Assembly (NCBI RefSeq): GCF_000300815.1
Contig: NZ_AMRX01000007.1
Location: forward strand, 434,001 to 498,000
Reading direction: 5' to 3'
DNA: 64,000 nt
Source of the DNA: Gayadomonas joobiniege G7
GTDB taxonomy: Bacteria > Pseudomonadota > Gammaproteobacteria > Enterobacterales > Alteromonadaceae
Shown: positions 8,979 to 18,933 of the stretch, piece after piece
How positions within the stretch are numbered: the first letter of the stretch is position 1
Layout: the number at the start of each line of letters is the position of its first letter
The notes under the pieces: generated by a model
The model's input: the letters and a program-made list of their open reading frames with translations, nothing else
Databases searched by the model: none
Told to the model about the DNA's origin: nothing
Position numbers and translations under genes: made by a program

Positions 8979-10577
8979 ATGGATTTATACTGGATATTAA
9001 TCGTTTTTGCGTTTGGCTTTTTGCTAAAACAAGCTGGGCTGCCTCCAATGATCGGCTACTTGATTGCCGGTTTTGCCATGCACGCTTATGGCCTAGAACC
9101 ACTGGACAATCTAGAAACCTTGGCCGATTTGGGCATCACCTTATTGCTCTTTACGATAGGGTTAAAAGTAAGGGTTAAAGACCTGACAGATACTAGCGTG
9201 ATCGCTGGTTCTGCCCTACCTATGGTCGCTATTACCTTTTTAGTCACTGGAGGTTTTCTAGCGCTTGGTTACCTAACCGCTTTTTCCATCTTCGAATTAT
9301 CTTGGCAAGCGTCGGCATTAGTCGGTTTTGCATTGAGTTTTAGCAGTACTGTCTGTGTGGCCAAAATTTTAGAAGAAACTGGTGAGCTAAAAACCCGTCA
9401 TGGCAAGGTTTCTATTGGCGTATTAGTTTTGCAAGATTTTGCCGCTGTGATCTTTTTGGTGGCTGCACTTGGCACAGTCCCTAGCCCATATGCAATATTT
9501 TTAGTTTTATTATGGCCATTAAAGCGCTTATTCGGCAGCTTATTAACACAAGCTGGCCACGGTGAGTTATTAGCTCTAATTGGATTTTGTTTTGCTTTTG
9601 GCGGTTATGAGCTATTTTATGCCTTTGGTATTAAAGGTGATTTAGGGGCACTGGTCGCTGGCATGCTGCTTAGTTCACACGTGAAATCGAACGAGCTGTA
9701 CAAAGCCTTAATGAACTTTAAAGATCTCTTTCTGATCGGGTTTTTCTTATCAATCGGCTTTACCGCATTACCCGATTGGGATAGCCTCATGTTGGCATCC
9801 GCGCTGATTTTATTGCTTCCAATTAAATTTTTAATTTTCTTCTGGGTATTAACTCGCTTTAAATTACGAGCCAGAACCAGTTTTTTGACTGGCATGGCGC
9901 TGATGAATTTTAGCGAATTTGGCCTTATTGTGACCAAAATCTGTGTTGATAAAAATTGGCTTTCAGCTGAGTGGCTGGTTTCAATTGCGATTGCAGTCAC
10001 CATTTCATTCATCATTAGTAGTGTAGTATTTAAATATGCACATATTTATTACTCACGCTATAAATCGATGATCATCAAATTTGAGCGATCCCAGACCCTG
10101 AATTCGGCCGGGGCTAACTTGCCCAAAGATGCCGAGATTCTGATTGTCGGTATGGGCCGAGTTGGCAGCAGCAGTTACGATCTATTGGCATCCACCGTCG
10201 GAGATAAAGTATGGGGCTTAGACGCGGATTCTGACAGAGTCATTAAACAAAACGAATTGCAGCGAAATGTCGCTTTAGCCGATGCTGAAGATATTGAGTT
10301 TTGGGAGCAAATTGATTTAACCAAGGTTAAACTTATTTTACTGGCACTGCCTTCATTGCCAGATATGAAAAATGTTATTTCACAACTAAAAATTAGTCAG
10401 TATAACGGTCAGATCGCAGCGATTTGTCAATACTCAGATGAACAAGATATTTTACTTAAACATGGTGCACATTCAGTATTTAACTATCACAAAGAAGTGG
10501 GTGCCGGTTTTGCGAAAGAAAGTTTAAAACTTTTAACGGATGAAAAATCACAGGAGCATCCGTTAGTTTCTAGCTAA
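8979..10577 (+). CDS. KefC/YbaL-like cation:proton antiporter with TrkA-N domain
   Basis: A 532-residue inner-membrane protein of the CPA2 family. About twelve hydrophobic helices fill residues 1-370 and contain the conserved FSSTVCVAKILEETGE region. A cytoplasmic nucleotide-binding domain follows with the Rossmann motif IVGMGRVGS at about 388. It probably exchanges potassium or sodium for protons under nucleotide control. No kefF-type ancillary gene is adjacent. Its 3' end overlaps the convergent MOSC gene by 15 bp. The exact cation is not evident. Confidence 0.88.
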   Translation: MDLYWILIVFAFGFLLKQAGLPPMIGYLIAGFAMHAYGLEPLDNLETLADLGITLLLFTIGLKVRVKDLTDTSVIAGSALPMVAITFLVTGGFLALGYLTAFSIFELSWQASALVGFALSFSSTVCVAKILEETGELKTRHGKVSIGVLVLQDFAAVIFLVAALGTVPSPYAIFLVLLWPLKRLFGSLLTQAGHGELLALIGFCFAFGGYELFYAFGIKGDLGALVAGMLLSSHVKSNELYKALMNFKDLFLIGFFLSIGFTALPDWDSLMLASALILLLPIKFLIFFWVLTRFKLRARTSFLTGMALMNFSEFGLIVTKICVDKNWLSAEWLVSIAIAVTISFIISSVVFKYAHIYYSRYKSMIIKFERSQTLNSAGANLPKDAEILIVGMGRVGSSSYDLLASTVGDKVWGLDADSDRVIKQNELQRNVALADAEDIEFWEQIDLTKVKLILLALPSLPDMKNVISQLKISQYNGQIAAICQYSDEQDILLKHGAHSVFNYHKEVGAGFAKESLKLLTDEKSQEHPLVSS

Positions 10578-11213
10578 GTATTTTTCTAACTGCTTGCGCC
10601 ATTCAACTGACAAAGCTGGATGCGCAGCAGCTTTTTTAATGACTGGCGTGGCGGCCGCTTTTTGCATCATAAAATAAGCCGAAAAAACGGCCTGAACCGT
10701 GACTGAATCTCGTGCCTGCTCGAGCAAAACTAATTTATCACCAACTTTCACTTCACCCGCTTTGAGCACACGAAAATAGATTCCGGTTTTTAACGACTGA
10801 GTAAACAGTTTAGGCATTTTTAAATAATCAAACTTGATGCCGAGTTTAAAACAAGGGACCCTAGGCTGGGTCACTTGAAGTTTAGCTTCACCTAAACCAA
10901 AAGTATCCCCTATCTGAACCCGCTCTTCAGCCAGTTCTGCTAGCGTAAGGTTTTCACCAAAGCCGCCATAGTTTAACGGCTGGTTTGGCAAAACTTGTCG
11001 CCAGTAATCATAGTGCTGGTATCCATAAGCATAAACCGCTTTATCGGGGCCACCATGATTTTTCAAATCGGCTTGTTCATCACCAACTAAACCTAAGGTG
11101 TCGATAAACACTTTATTTTCAGCTAGTGGTTGTTTAAAGATGCCCGTTTCTATTTCCCGATTTAAATGTTTAATCTTCCGTTTTTTACTCACATTAATAG
11201 ATAAAACTTGCAT
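10563..11213 (-). CDS. MOSC domain-containing protein (YiiM-like)
   Basis: A 216-residue protein related to the molybdenum-cofactor sulfurase C-terminal (MOSC) family and to YiiM-type 6-hydroxylaminopurine reductases. Visible signatures are LVGDEQADLKNHGGPDKAVYAY near residue 40 and the conserved Cys in TQPRVPCFKLG near residue 115, where MOSC proteins bind sulfur or cofactor. The start at 11213 (MQVLSINVSKKRK) is preferred over an upstream in-frame codon because AAGGG lies seven bases before it and it clears the cysE stop. It follows cysE by 10 bp in the same direction. Confidence 0.87.
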   Translation of the reverse strand: MQVLSINVSKKRKIKHLNREIETGIFKQPLAENKVFIDTLGLVGDEQADLKNHGGPDKAVYAYGYQHYDYWRQVLPNQPLNYGGFGENLTLAELAEERVQIGDTFGLGEAKLQVTQPRVPCFKLGIKFDYLKMPKLFTQSLKTGIYFRVLKAGEVKVGDKLVLLEQARDSVTVQAVFSAYFMMQKAAATPVIKKAAAHPALSVEWRKQLEKYLARN

Positions 11214-11223
11214 TAGCGAGCCC

Positions 11224-12054
11224 TTAAATTTGTGGGTCAAAAGCTTCCATACGTGCCGCACGATGACGGGCAGCATCTTGTTCTGCTTTCACCACATCTT
11301 CATCATCAATAGCCAGTTGCGGCATTTCTTTATCACAAACACTACCGCCCATGCGATTCACTTCACGACAAATATCTAATACCTTGCTGTCCATATAGTG
11401 AAGGTGATCTAATATCTTACCTATATGGCTCGCAACAGGATCTGGATTATCTTCACTAACAGCATACGCATCAAAACCGTATTTTTTAGCAATCGCTTGG
11501 CGCTTTTTATCCGTTCCAGCGGACACTTCACTGGCACTGCTTTTACGTTTAACAATTTTACCCGGAATACCAACCACAGTTGCCTCTTCAGGAACGTCTT
11601 TAACAACAACAGAGTTGGAGCCAATTTTGGCATTTTTTGCAATCGTGATAGGTCCTAAAACTTTAGCACCTGCCCCGACAACAACACCATCTAATAAAGT
11701 TGGGTGACGCTTACCTGCTTGCCAACTGGTGCCGCCTAGGGTGACTCCGTGATATAAGGTAACATCATCTCCTATTTCTGCGGTTTCACCAATCACCACG
11801 CCCATGCCATGATCAATAAAAAAACGCCGACCAATTTTAGCACCAGGGTGTATTTCAATGCCGGTTAACCAGCGAGCCAAATTGGAAACAAACCGCGCTA
11901 ACCATTTAAAGTTTTTGTTATATAAAGGATGACTCAGCCGATGCCACCAAATTGCATGCATGCCTGGATAATTCGTCAACACATCAATAAAATTTCGTGC
12001 CGCTGGGTCGCGATGAAATACCGACTGAATGTCTTCTTTTAAACGTTCAAACAT
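11224..12054 (-). CDS. cysE: serine O-acetyltransferase
   Basis: Transfers acetyl from acetyl-CoA to serine, the first committed step of cysteine synthesis. The protein is 276 residues with an N-terminal helical domain and a left-handed hexapeptide-repeat beta helix. The motifs [15 protein letters not shown] and HGVTLGG are the active-site region. The C-terminal tail continues past the repeats and ends in Ile, which fits docking into cysteine synthase. trmJ lies just upstream in the same direction, an order seen in Shewanella-like genomes. The iscR gene that often follows cysE is replaced by the MOSC gene. Confidence 0.95.
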   Translation of the reverse strand: MFERLKEDIQSVFHRDPAARNFIDVLTNYPGMHAIWWHRLSHPLYNKNFKWLARFVSNLARWLTGIEIHPGAKIGRRFFIDHGMGVVIGETAEIGDDVTLYHGVTLGGTSWQAGKRHPTLLDGVVVGAGAKVLGPITIAKNAKIGSNSVVVKDVPEEATVVGIPGKIVKRKSSASEVSAGTDKKRQAIAKKYGFDAYAVSEDNPDPVASHIGKILDHLHYMDSKVLDICREVNRMGGSVCDKEMPQLAIDDEDVVKAEQDAARHRAARMEAFDPQI

Positions 12055-12067
12055 TAAACTATGCCTG

Positions 12068-12781
12068 TTATTTTTTTAACTTATCTATAGTTGATAAGAT
12101 GCCACGTAAAATGTTGAGCTCTTGGCTTTCTGGTCGTGCCCGATTGAACAGGCGTCGTAATTTTTGCATTACTTGCCCTGGGTGATTTTTTACAATAAAT
12201 CCTGTTTGACTGAGGGTTTGCTCTAAGTGGTGATAAAAACGTTCCATCTCATCAGTGAGTGGATACGCTTCATCTTGCTCAGGGTAACTTTGCCCTGCCA
12301 AATAAGCCATTCGCACTTCATAACACAAGGTTTGCACCGCAGCTGCCAAGTTCAATGAGCTATACTCTGGATTCGCAGGAATAATCGCATGAAAATTAGC
12401 CTTTTGCAGCTCTTCGTTGGTCAGACCATTATTTTCACGGCCAAAAATTAGTGCAACCTCTCCTGTCGCTGCCTCTTTGACCAATTGCTGACCCGCTTCA
12501 CGTGGCCCCAATACTGGCCACGACAGGGTTCGGCTACGCGCGCTGGCCGCTATCACCAAGCGGCAACCCTGGATGGCTTCATCGAGTGTTGAAACAATTT
12601 TTGCATTCCCTAATACATCAGTTGCACCCGCCGCTAATGCGCTAGCATGGCTATCAGGTGGGTTGACAGGATCAACCAAACAAAGCTGAGACAGTCCCAT
12701 TGTTTTCATGGCCCTAGCCGTAGAGCCAATATTGCCTGTGTGCGAAGTATTTACTAAAATTACACGAACTTTATCTAACAT
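12068..12781 (-). CDS. trmJ: tRNA (cytidine/uridine-2'-O-)-methyltransferase TrmJ
   Basis: A SPOUT-class methyltransferase of 237 residues that 2'-O-methylates position 32 in the anticodon loop of several tRNAs. Visible motifs are the N-terminal [20 protein letters not shown], the mid-protein [14 protein letters not shown] loop (about 132-145) and the C-terminal [12 protein letters not shown] of the trefoil knot. It lies 13 bp before cysE and is probably co-transcribed with it. Confidence 0.95.
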   Translation of the reverse strand: MLDKVRVILVNTSHTGNIGSTARAMKTMGLSQLCLVDPVNPPDSHASALAAGATDVLGNAKIVSTLDEAIQGCRLVIAASARSRTLSWPVLGPREAGQQLVKEAATGEVALIFGRENNGLTNEELQKANFHAIIPANPEYSSLNLAAAVQTLCYEVRMAYLAGQSYPEQDEAYPLTDEMERFYHHLEQTLSQTGFIVKNHPGQVMQKLRRLFNRARPESQELNILRGILSTIDKLKK

Positions 12782-12840
12782 CTAATCAATCCGATAACTC
12801 AAATTACCGGATATTCTAACATAAGGCTTTTCGTCTGGCT

Positions 12841-14064
12841 TTAGATAAAGTTAAACAAAGACAAACCGCTGACACGCCCAAAAGTGGTATTTGACACCTG
12901 ATAAGCAGTCTCTTGTTTTTGCAACTCGGTTATGGCTTTTGCTAGATCGGCTTCAGAAACATTGGCTTTGGCTTCTTGGATATTAATTTTTAAATCTTCC
13001 TGCGATAGATTTACGCTATCCATTACATTAATACGACCACCGATTTGTGACCGCGCGGCACTCATGCTTTCTTGTGTCTTTTCAATTGAAAACATGGTCG
13101 ACTGGATTTGTGTTGTTAATGCATCATCAGTATGACTGCTACTACGTAAACTTTTCACCAGATCGGTCAGCGAGTTTAAAATATTGCCACTCGCCCGCGG
13201 ATCCAAAGTAAAATCAAAACTGTCGCCTTGGCTACCTTGTATGTCTAACGTTAAACCATTAAAAGCGACCCCTTCCCCCGGGGTAAAGGGGCCCGTCTGT
13301 AATACTGTGCCGTCATTTTGGCGTACTTCATATTGATCTGCTGCGGTTAACACGACAGAATAATTATTTGAACCTGCCGCAGCGGGGGGAATATGACGAT
13401 ACTCTGTCTGGTGAAATTGGTCAAAGGTATCCGCATCTGCGACTCGCACAGTGCCTGATGCTGTCGACGTTGCCAACATAGAAGCACTTTCACGACTGGC
13501 GACACGCTCAAATATTGCAGCACCACCACCGGCAATGCCAGCTTCAATTTTTAACGTTTCAGAAATTTGAATTTTATTCGTTGCTTGATTGCCTTGATAT
13601 ACATAATCACCCGCGCTATTGCGCACAAAGGGTTTAGTATCTGCTTTAGTGCCAGAAAAAATATAGTTACCCTGACTGTCTTGGCTATTCATTAAGTCGG
13701 CTAAACTGGCCGTTATCTGTTCCAATTCACCCGCAATGGCTTTTAGATCGGCATCGTTTAAACCGCCGTTTCCAGCTTGTAAGGCTAAGGAGTTCGCTTG
13801 GTTCAGCACGCCATACATGTTTTCTAGCGCCGTCTCTTGTCCAACTAAACCAGTTTTTAAAGAAATTGCGTTATCCTGATACTGTTCAATTTTGGCCAGA
13901 TCTTCGTCAAAACGAATCACTTTGCTGGCACCCGTGGGATCATCCGAAGGTTTATGGATGTCGGTTTGACTATTTAAAGTTTCACTGGCTTTTAATAAAC
14001 GCTTTTGGCTATCTAAAATGTTATCCAAACTGCGGTTGTAAATCATATTAGTCGTAATACGCAT
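12841..14064 (-). CDS. flgL: flagellar hook-associated protein 3 (HAP3)
   Basis: Junction protein between hook and filament, exported through the flagellar type III apparatus. The protein is 407 residues. The N-terminal region MRITTNMIYNRSLDNILDSQ and the C-terminal helical segment are flagellin-like coiled-coil ends, with a variable middle. It lies four bases after flgK and is last of the flgKL unit, which a sigma-28 promoter at 16144 probably drives. Confidence 0.94.
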   Translation of the reverse strand: MRITTNMIYNRSLDNILDSQKRLLKASETLNSQTDIHKPSDDPTGASKVIRFDEDLAKIEQYQDNAISLKTGLVGQETALENMYGVLNQANSLALQAGNGGLNDADLKAIAGELEQITASLADLMNSQDSQGNYIFSGTKADTKPFVRNSAGDYVYQGNQATNKIQISETLKIEAGIAGGGAAIFERVASRESASMLATSTASGTVRVADADTFDQFHQTEYRHIPPAAAGSNNYSVVLTAADQYEVRQNDGTVLQTGPFTPGEGVAFNGLTLDIQGSQGDSFDFTLDPRASGNILNSLTDLVKSLRSSSHTDDALTTQIQSTMFSIEKTQESMSAARSQIGGRINVMDSVNLSQEDLKINIQEAKANVSEADLAKAITELQKQETAYQVSNTTFGRVSGLSLFNFI

Positions 14065-14068
14065 AAGA

Positions 14069-16087
14069 TCACCCTACCGCCGCAAGTAATGAGTCAAACA
14101 AGGTTTGCGAAACACTTATAATTCTTGCAGATGCATTATAAGCTTGCTCATAACGGAGCAGATCAGCCGCTTCCTCGTCTAAGTTAACACCAGAGGCTTC
14201 TTCGACTCTAAGTTCTGATTGCTGTAATAAAGTGCTCGAGGATTCAAACGCCATATTGGCTTCACGCGCTTGATTGCCCACTTGACCCACCAGTTGAGCA
14301 TAAGACTCGGAAAATGTCTGATTCGCTTCAGCTTGCCCACTTGAATCTGCTCTAACGGTATTTTGCTGTTGTAAATCAGCTAATAACAAGCCATTAAAGT
14401 TATCATGGCTAGCATCCTCGTTGAAAGTTAACGAAAATGAATCGCCTGGTTCCGGGGTGCCACTTATGCTGATTTCGTAACCAGGATAGCTCCCTCCCAG
14501 CGAAACAACAGGAAAACTGCCATTATCACGTAATTGCTTCATAATTTGCTCGCCATCGCTGGCTTCGCCTAAAATGTTGCCTTGGGTGTCTCTAACCTGA
14601 TAGGTGTCATTTTCAGTATAAATAATCTCAGCAGGCGCACTTTGTTTTAAACCATTTTGATCAAAACCACTAATCGAAGGATCTGTCGTACTTACGTCAG
14701 TTAACTCAATGCGAGCCGAACCAAGATTTGAATTATTTTGATTCACTGCCACCGGTGCGGCCAATGCAAGATCTTCAGGCCGGGAGATTAAGGTTTCTAC
14801 AGGATTTCCTTGCAACCGAGTTGGACGCACCATAAAGGTATCCCCTTCAACAAAGCTGCCATCCGCCTGAAAACTAAATTGAATACCGTCCACTGGATTT
14901 TGAAAATTTGCTGGGTTTTGACCAAAAGAAAAAGGGCCTGACACCCCGCCGACCGGGTCACTGCCGTCGTACGCTTGTACTGTATACTCGCTGGCGCTGG
15001 TAAATTCTATTTGATAGTCAAAATTGGTAATTTGACTACCTTGACCCGGAACCACTTGGGCTTGCACCAAATGATTGGCACTACTATTACCTTGATAACC
15101 AAGGGCATTAGTGACTGGCAAACTGAATAAATCCTGGCCTATCTCTCCTTCTGCCGTCAACCCTTTTTTATTTTGCTCATTCATTGCATCAGCAAAAGTT
15201 AACGCTAATTTGCCTAACGAGTTAATCGCTGGATTCAATGTATCACTGCGATATGAAATGAGTCCACCAATTTCTCCACTCAGACCATCAGTATCAAAGC
15301 TACGTACCACTTTAGGGTTATCCGCTTGTACTAAATTATACTCTAGTGCGGCTGGATCCGGGTTGCCTGTACGGGTTTCTAATTGATAATAAGTGCCATT
15401 AGTGACAAGCGATTGGCCATTGGCTGTACTAATTTGGTAATGGCCGGCATCGTCTTCTAAAACACTTATGTTCATCTTTTCGGCGAGTTTACGCACAAGT
15501 TCATTGCGTTCATCTAATAACTCGGGTGATGCCTGTCCATTGATGCTGGCTTTTTTATCAGCAACAATTTTATCGTTTAAATTAAAAATGCCAGATATCA
15601 ATGAGTTGGTTTCTGATGTTTGCCCTTTGATCTCTTGATTCACATGTTTTTGCTGTTGTAATAAACGCTCTGTTAAGTTTTCTAAATTATTAAATAATGC
15701 GTTGGCATCTGAAATAAAAAGATCTCTAGGCACTAGGTTTTGCGGGTCATCATTGGCTTGGTTTAGATGTTCAAAAACATTATTTAAATCATCACCATAA
15801 CTTAAAGATTCATCTGAAAACAGGTTCTCTAAATTGGAGGTATTGCTCGCTAAGGTTTCGCTTTTACTATTGACACTCGTATCACGGCGCAATTGATCGA
15901 CGGCATAACTATTGTACATACGCACGACTTCAGAGCGGCCAACCCCCCACTCAACATAATTGCTAAATTCTGTACGCTGACGGGTATACCCGGGCGTATT
16001 TACATTTGCAATGTTATTACTAGTAGTGGCAAGCAGGCTTTGGTTTCCCAATAAAGCTGAACTACCAATTTTAAGCAAGTCTGTCAT
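14069..16087 (-). CDS. flgK: flagellar hook-associated protein 1 (HAP1)
   Basis: First junction protein on the hook. The 672-residue length is in the upper range for the family because of variable central domains. The N-terminal rod/hook motif SNNIANVNTPGYTRQRTEF and the C-terminal helix with NLDEEAADLLRYEQAYNAS are diagnostic. The Shine-Dalgarno is weak. It starts 72 bp after the flgJ stop, and a good sigma-28 promoter match overlaps the end of flgJ, so flgKL is probably a late-class unit. Confidence 0.95.
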   Translation of the reverse strand: MTDLLKIGSSALLGNQSLLATTSNNIANVNTPGYTRQRTEFSNYVEWGVGRSEVVRMYNSYAVDQLRRDTSVNSKSETLASNTSNLENLFSDESLSYGDDLNNVFEHLNQANDDPQNLVPRDLFISDANALFNNLENLTERLLQQQKHVNQEIKGQTSETNSLISGIFNLNDKIVADKKASINGQASPELLDERNELVRKLAEKMNISVLEDDAGHYQISTANGQSLVTNGTYYQLETRTGNPDPAALEYNLVQADNPKVVRSFDTDGLSGEIGGLISYRSDTLNPAINSLGKLALTFADAMNEQNKKGLTAEGEIGQDLFSLPVTNALGYQGNSSANHLVQAQVVPGQGSQITNFDYQIEFTSASEYTVQAYDGSDPVGGVSGPFSFGQNPANFQNPVDGIQFSFQADGSFVEGDTFMVRPTRLQGNPVETLISRPEDLALAAPVAVNQNNSNLGSARIELTDVSTTDPSISGFDQNGLKQSAPAEIIYTENDTYQVRDTQGNILGEASDGEQIMKQLRDNGSFPVVSLGGSYPGYEISISGTPEPGDSFSLTFNEDASHDNFNGLLLADLQQQNTVRADSSGQAEANQTFSESYAQLVGQVGNQAREANMAFESSSTLLQQSELRVEEASGVNLDEEAADLLRYEQAYNASARIISVSQTLFDSLLAAVG

Positions 16088-16143
16088 AATTTAATGGCCT
16101 AAAAATAACCGAAACGCAATAAAAACTAAGATACCTATACACT

Positions 16144-16170
16144 GTATCGGCCGCTTAATTTAGAACTTTA
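16144..16170 (-). promoter_or_regulatory. sigma-28 (FliA) promoter for flgKL
   Basis: On the minus strand TAAA (16170-16167), 15 bases and GCCGATAC (16151-16144) match the FliA consensus TAAA-N15-GCCGATAA in 11 of 12 fixed positions. It overlaps the last codons of flgJ and lies about 57 bp before flgK. Confidence 0.8.
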
Positions 16171-17095
16171 GCATATTCTTAGCTTGCTCAAATACAGGAT
16201 CTTTTAGAATATTAATAATTTTGTTTGCATATTCAGGATCGGTTGCGTAACCCGCTTGTTGCAATGCTTTAAAGTACTCAGTTTCATTCCCTGATTGAGC
16301 AACCGCATTTTGATACCTTGGGCTGTTTTGAATAAATGCAAGATAATCTTGCATAGACTCCTGCGGGCTTTGATAGGCTCTAAAAGCCGCTTTTTCGGTT
16401 TTTGCTATTCCATTGCGATATTCTAAAGTGCCAACAACGGCTTTATCTCCTTGCCAACGGCCATCTGCTTTAATGCCAAAAAAGTTTAAGGCATTTTCAC
16501 CGCTGGCCGTTTTAATCATTTTTTGTCCCCAACCTGTCTCTAAAGCCGCCTGTGCCACCATAGCCACTGCCGAAATTGGCGAGTTTTTGGTCACTTCACT
16601 GGCCACTGGCAATAATTGACGAACAAAATCTTGTTTGCCAGTGAAAGTAAATTCTGGCGATTTTTTAATCTGCTCAGACGCACTAGTGGCCGCGCTCTGG
16701 CTTGCATTTTGGGCCGCTTGGCTAAACGAATAACTGGTGCGATCTAAATTGTTTTGCTGAATTTGGATTCGCTGGCTGCGGTGCTGAGTAGGATCTAACT
16801 GCTCAACAATTAAATCGGCTAATCCAAGCGCGCCACTGGCTGACAAATCATTCGCCATTTGATCATCATGCATACCACGATAAAAACGAACATTTTGACT
16901 ATTGAAGGGACTGTTATCATCCGCTAATACATCTTCGGCCTGACGCATACTTTTTAACATCATGCGCATAAAAATGCCTTCAAAATGATTAGCCACGTCA
17001 CGCAAGGCTTTTTTATCATCTTGCTGCGCGGCTTGCCTTAGTTGGTCTAACCCCGAAGTATCATGATATAAACTGCTTTGCTCTAACCGATTCAT
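16160..17095 (-). CDS. flgJ: flagellar rod assembly protein / peptidoglycan hydrolase FlgJ
   Basis: Caps the growing rod and opens peptidoglycan in the periplasm. The protein is 311 residues from the ATG at 17095; a GTG three codons earlier sits too close to its Shine-Dalgarno. Residues about 25-100 form the rod-cap domain (ANHFEGIFMRMMLKSMR). A linker rich in Gln and Ser follows. Residues from about 150 form the glucosaminidase domain, with catalytic Glu186 in AALETGWGQK. This two-domain form is typical of gammaproteobacteria. Confidence 0.94.
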   Translation of the reverse strand: MNRLEQSSLYHDTSGLDQLRQAAQQDDKKALRDVANHFEGIFMRMMLKSMRQAEDVLADDNSPFNSQNVRFYRGMHDDQMANDLSASGALGLADLIVEQLDPTQHRSQRIQIQQNNLDRTSYSFSQAAQNASQSAATSASEQIKKSPEFTFTGKQDFVRQLLPVASEVTKNSPISAVAMVAQAALETGWGQKMIKTASGENALNFFGIKADGRWQGDKAVVGTLEYRNGIAKTEKAAFRAYQSPQESMQDYLAFIQNSPRYQNAVAQSGNETEYFKALQQAGYATDPEYANKIINILKDPVFEQAKNMLKF

Positions 17096-17121
17096 GGTTT
17101 GCACTACCCCTGCTCACTTCG

Positions 17122-18222
17122 TTAAATAACAACCAATTCGCCTTGCAAAGCACCGGATTCTTTGAGCGCTTCTAAAATCGCCATGAGATCTCCAGGCGCA
17201 GCACCAATTTCATTTAACGCCCGCACTAATTGGTCAAGTGTAGTGCCTGTGTCTAAAACAAACATACGGCTGTCATCTTGACGCACATCTATCACACTTT
17301 GCTGAGTCACGGCTGTTTGGCCGCCCGCTAATGGATTTGGCTGAGAGACTTGCTGATTTTCAGCAATGGTCACAGTCAAACCTCCGTGAGTGACAGCACT
17401 TGGTGCTAAGCGCACATCTTTACCAATTACTATAGTACCAGTCCGTGAATTAACAATTACTTTAGCCGGTGCATCAGCGGGTACAAATTCTAAGTTTTCC
17501 AGCGTCGCGATATACGAAACTCTTTGCCCAGGGTCACGCGGTGCTATCACTTTAACCGATGTGGCATCAATGGCGGTGGCTGAGTTGGGGCCGACTAATT
17601 GATTAATCACATCAGCCATACGTTTAGCCGTAGTAAAGTCTGATCTATGTAAATTAAATGTTAAATGATCGCCATGCGTTAAAGAAGTGGCAATTTCACG
17701 TTCAACCAAAGCGCCATTAGGGATCCGGCCAACAGTTGGGGTATTTATCACTACTTTAGAGCCATCCAACCCTTGTGCACCAAAACCACCAACCACTAAA
17801 CTGCCTTGGGCCAACGCATATACCTTGCCATCGGCACCTTTTAAATATGTTTGCAACAAGGTGCCACCTTTTAAGCTAGCGGCACTGCCAATGGAAGAAA
17901 CGGTAATATCTATCGTTTGGCCGGGTTTAGTAAACGGCGGCAAAGTGGCACTCACTGCCACTGCCGCAACATTTTTAATTTTGGGGCTTACATTGGGATC
18001 CATGCTAATACCAAAGTTATTTAACATGGTTCTAAAACTTTGTTCTGTAAAAGGGCTTTGCTCACCCGTACCTGGCAAACCAACAACCAATCCATACCCG
18101 ATTAATTGGTTGTCCCGGATACCTTGAATACTCGCAAGATCTTTAATTCGCTGCGCTTGTACTGTACACAACCCACTACTAATCATTAACCAGAAGGTAA
18201 TTTTACAAAGAGATTTAAACAT
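17122..18222 (-). CDS. flgI: flagellar P-ring protein
   Basis: Forms the periplasmic P ring around the rod. The protein is 366 residues with an N-terminal signal peptide ending near TVQAQ at residue 24. The conserved [28 protein letters not shown] segment and the C-terminal [18 protein letters not shown] are family hallmarks. AAGGGG precedes the start. It lies between flgH and flgJ in the usual order. Confidence 0.96.
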   Translation of the reverse strand: MFKSLCKITFWLMISSGLCTVQAQRIKDLASIQGIRDNQLIGYGLVVGLPGTGEQSPFTEQSFRTMLNNFGISMDPNVSPKIKNVAAVAVSATLPPFTKPGQTIDITVSSIGSAASLKGGTLLQTYLKGADGKVYALAQGSLVVGGFGAQGLDGSKVVINTPTVGRIPNGALVEREIATSLTHGDHLTFNLHRSDFTTAKRMADVINQLVGPNSATAIDATSVKVIAPRDPGQRVSYIATLENLEFVPADAPAKVIVNSRTGTIVIGKDVRLAPSAVTHGGLTVTIAENQQVSQPNPLAGGQTAVTQQSVIDVRQDDSRMFVLDTGTTLDQLVRALNEIGAAPGDLMAILEALKESGALQGELVVI

Positions 18223-18232
18223 AAGTTACCCC

Positions 18233-18913
18233 TTAAAATGGCCACCAAGTTGAATAAAAGAACCTTGATAACCAACCTTGTTTGTTAGCATCAGCAAAAG
18301 ATCCTGTGCCCGAATATTGAATTCGTGCGTTGGCGACTCTATTACTCGCCACCGTATTGTCACTTAAAATATCTTCAGGTCGTATTGTGCCTGTGACTCG
18401 CACATACTCATCACCGGTATTTAATGTCAACCATTTTTCTCCCCGTACCACTAAGTTGCCATTTGGCAAAATGCGAGTGACATGGACTGAGATCTGACCA
18501 CTCAAGCTGTTACTTTGATCGGCTTTTGAATCCCCTTTAAATTCTGTTTCAGAATTTAAGCCGACTGACAACGGGTTGCCGCCAATGGTGGCATTGCGTC
18601 CCAATGCTGCAAAAGGTTGCATATTGACTTCATTTTCTTTGCCATATTCAGCTTTTGCTTGTTTTGATGCTGAGGTATTTTCTTGCAAAACCACAGTAAT
18701 GATGTCGCCAATACGGCGCGCTTTACTGTCTGAATAAATATTGTTCGGTGAATTATCTTGAAATAATGAACCATTGGGCACCACAGCAACCGGTTGTGGC
18801 ACTGGCTCTACCGGTGCAAAATCAGGGTCATCCGGCTGTGGCGCTAGCATCGGTCGGCTGGCACAACCTAACATACTGGTTACCATAACTATTGCCAAAA
18901 TCATATGTTTCAT
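18233..18913 (-). CDS. flgH: flagellar L-ring lipoprotein
   Basis: Outer-membrane lipoprotein forming the L ring. The protein is 226 residues from the ATG at 18913, chosen because AGGAG lies seven bases upstream; a frame extension to 18934 overlaps flgG and lacks support. The lipobox SMLGC places the lipidated Cys at residue 17. Family motifs include GDIITVVLQENTSASK and the C-terminal GWLSRFFYSTWWPF. Confidence 0.95.
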   Translation of the reverse strand: MKHMILAIVMVTSMLGCASRPMLAPQPDDPDFAPVEPVPQPVAVVPNGSLFQDNSPNNIYSDSKARRIGDIITVVLQENTSASKQAKAEYGKENEVNMQPFAALGRNATIGGNPLSVGLNSETEFKGDSKADQSNSLSGQISVHVTRILPNGNLVVRGEKWLTLNTGDEYVRVTGTIRPEDILSDNTVASNRVANARIQYSGTGSFADANKQGWLSRFFYSTWWPF

Positions 18914-18933
18914 CAGCCGTCTCCTGTTATGCA

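Noticed and set aside
9617-10015. 132-codon frame antisense to the KefC-like gene
   Set aside because: It lies wholly inside a strongly supported membrane transporter gene, and its composition is that of a shadow frame.
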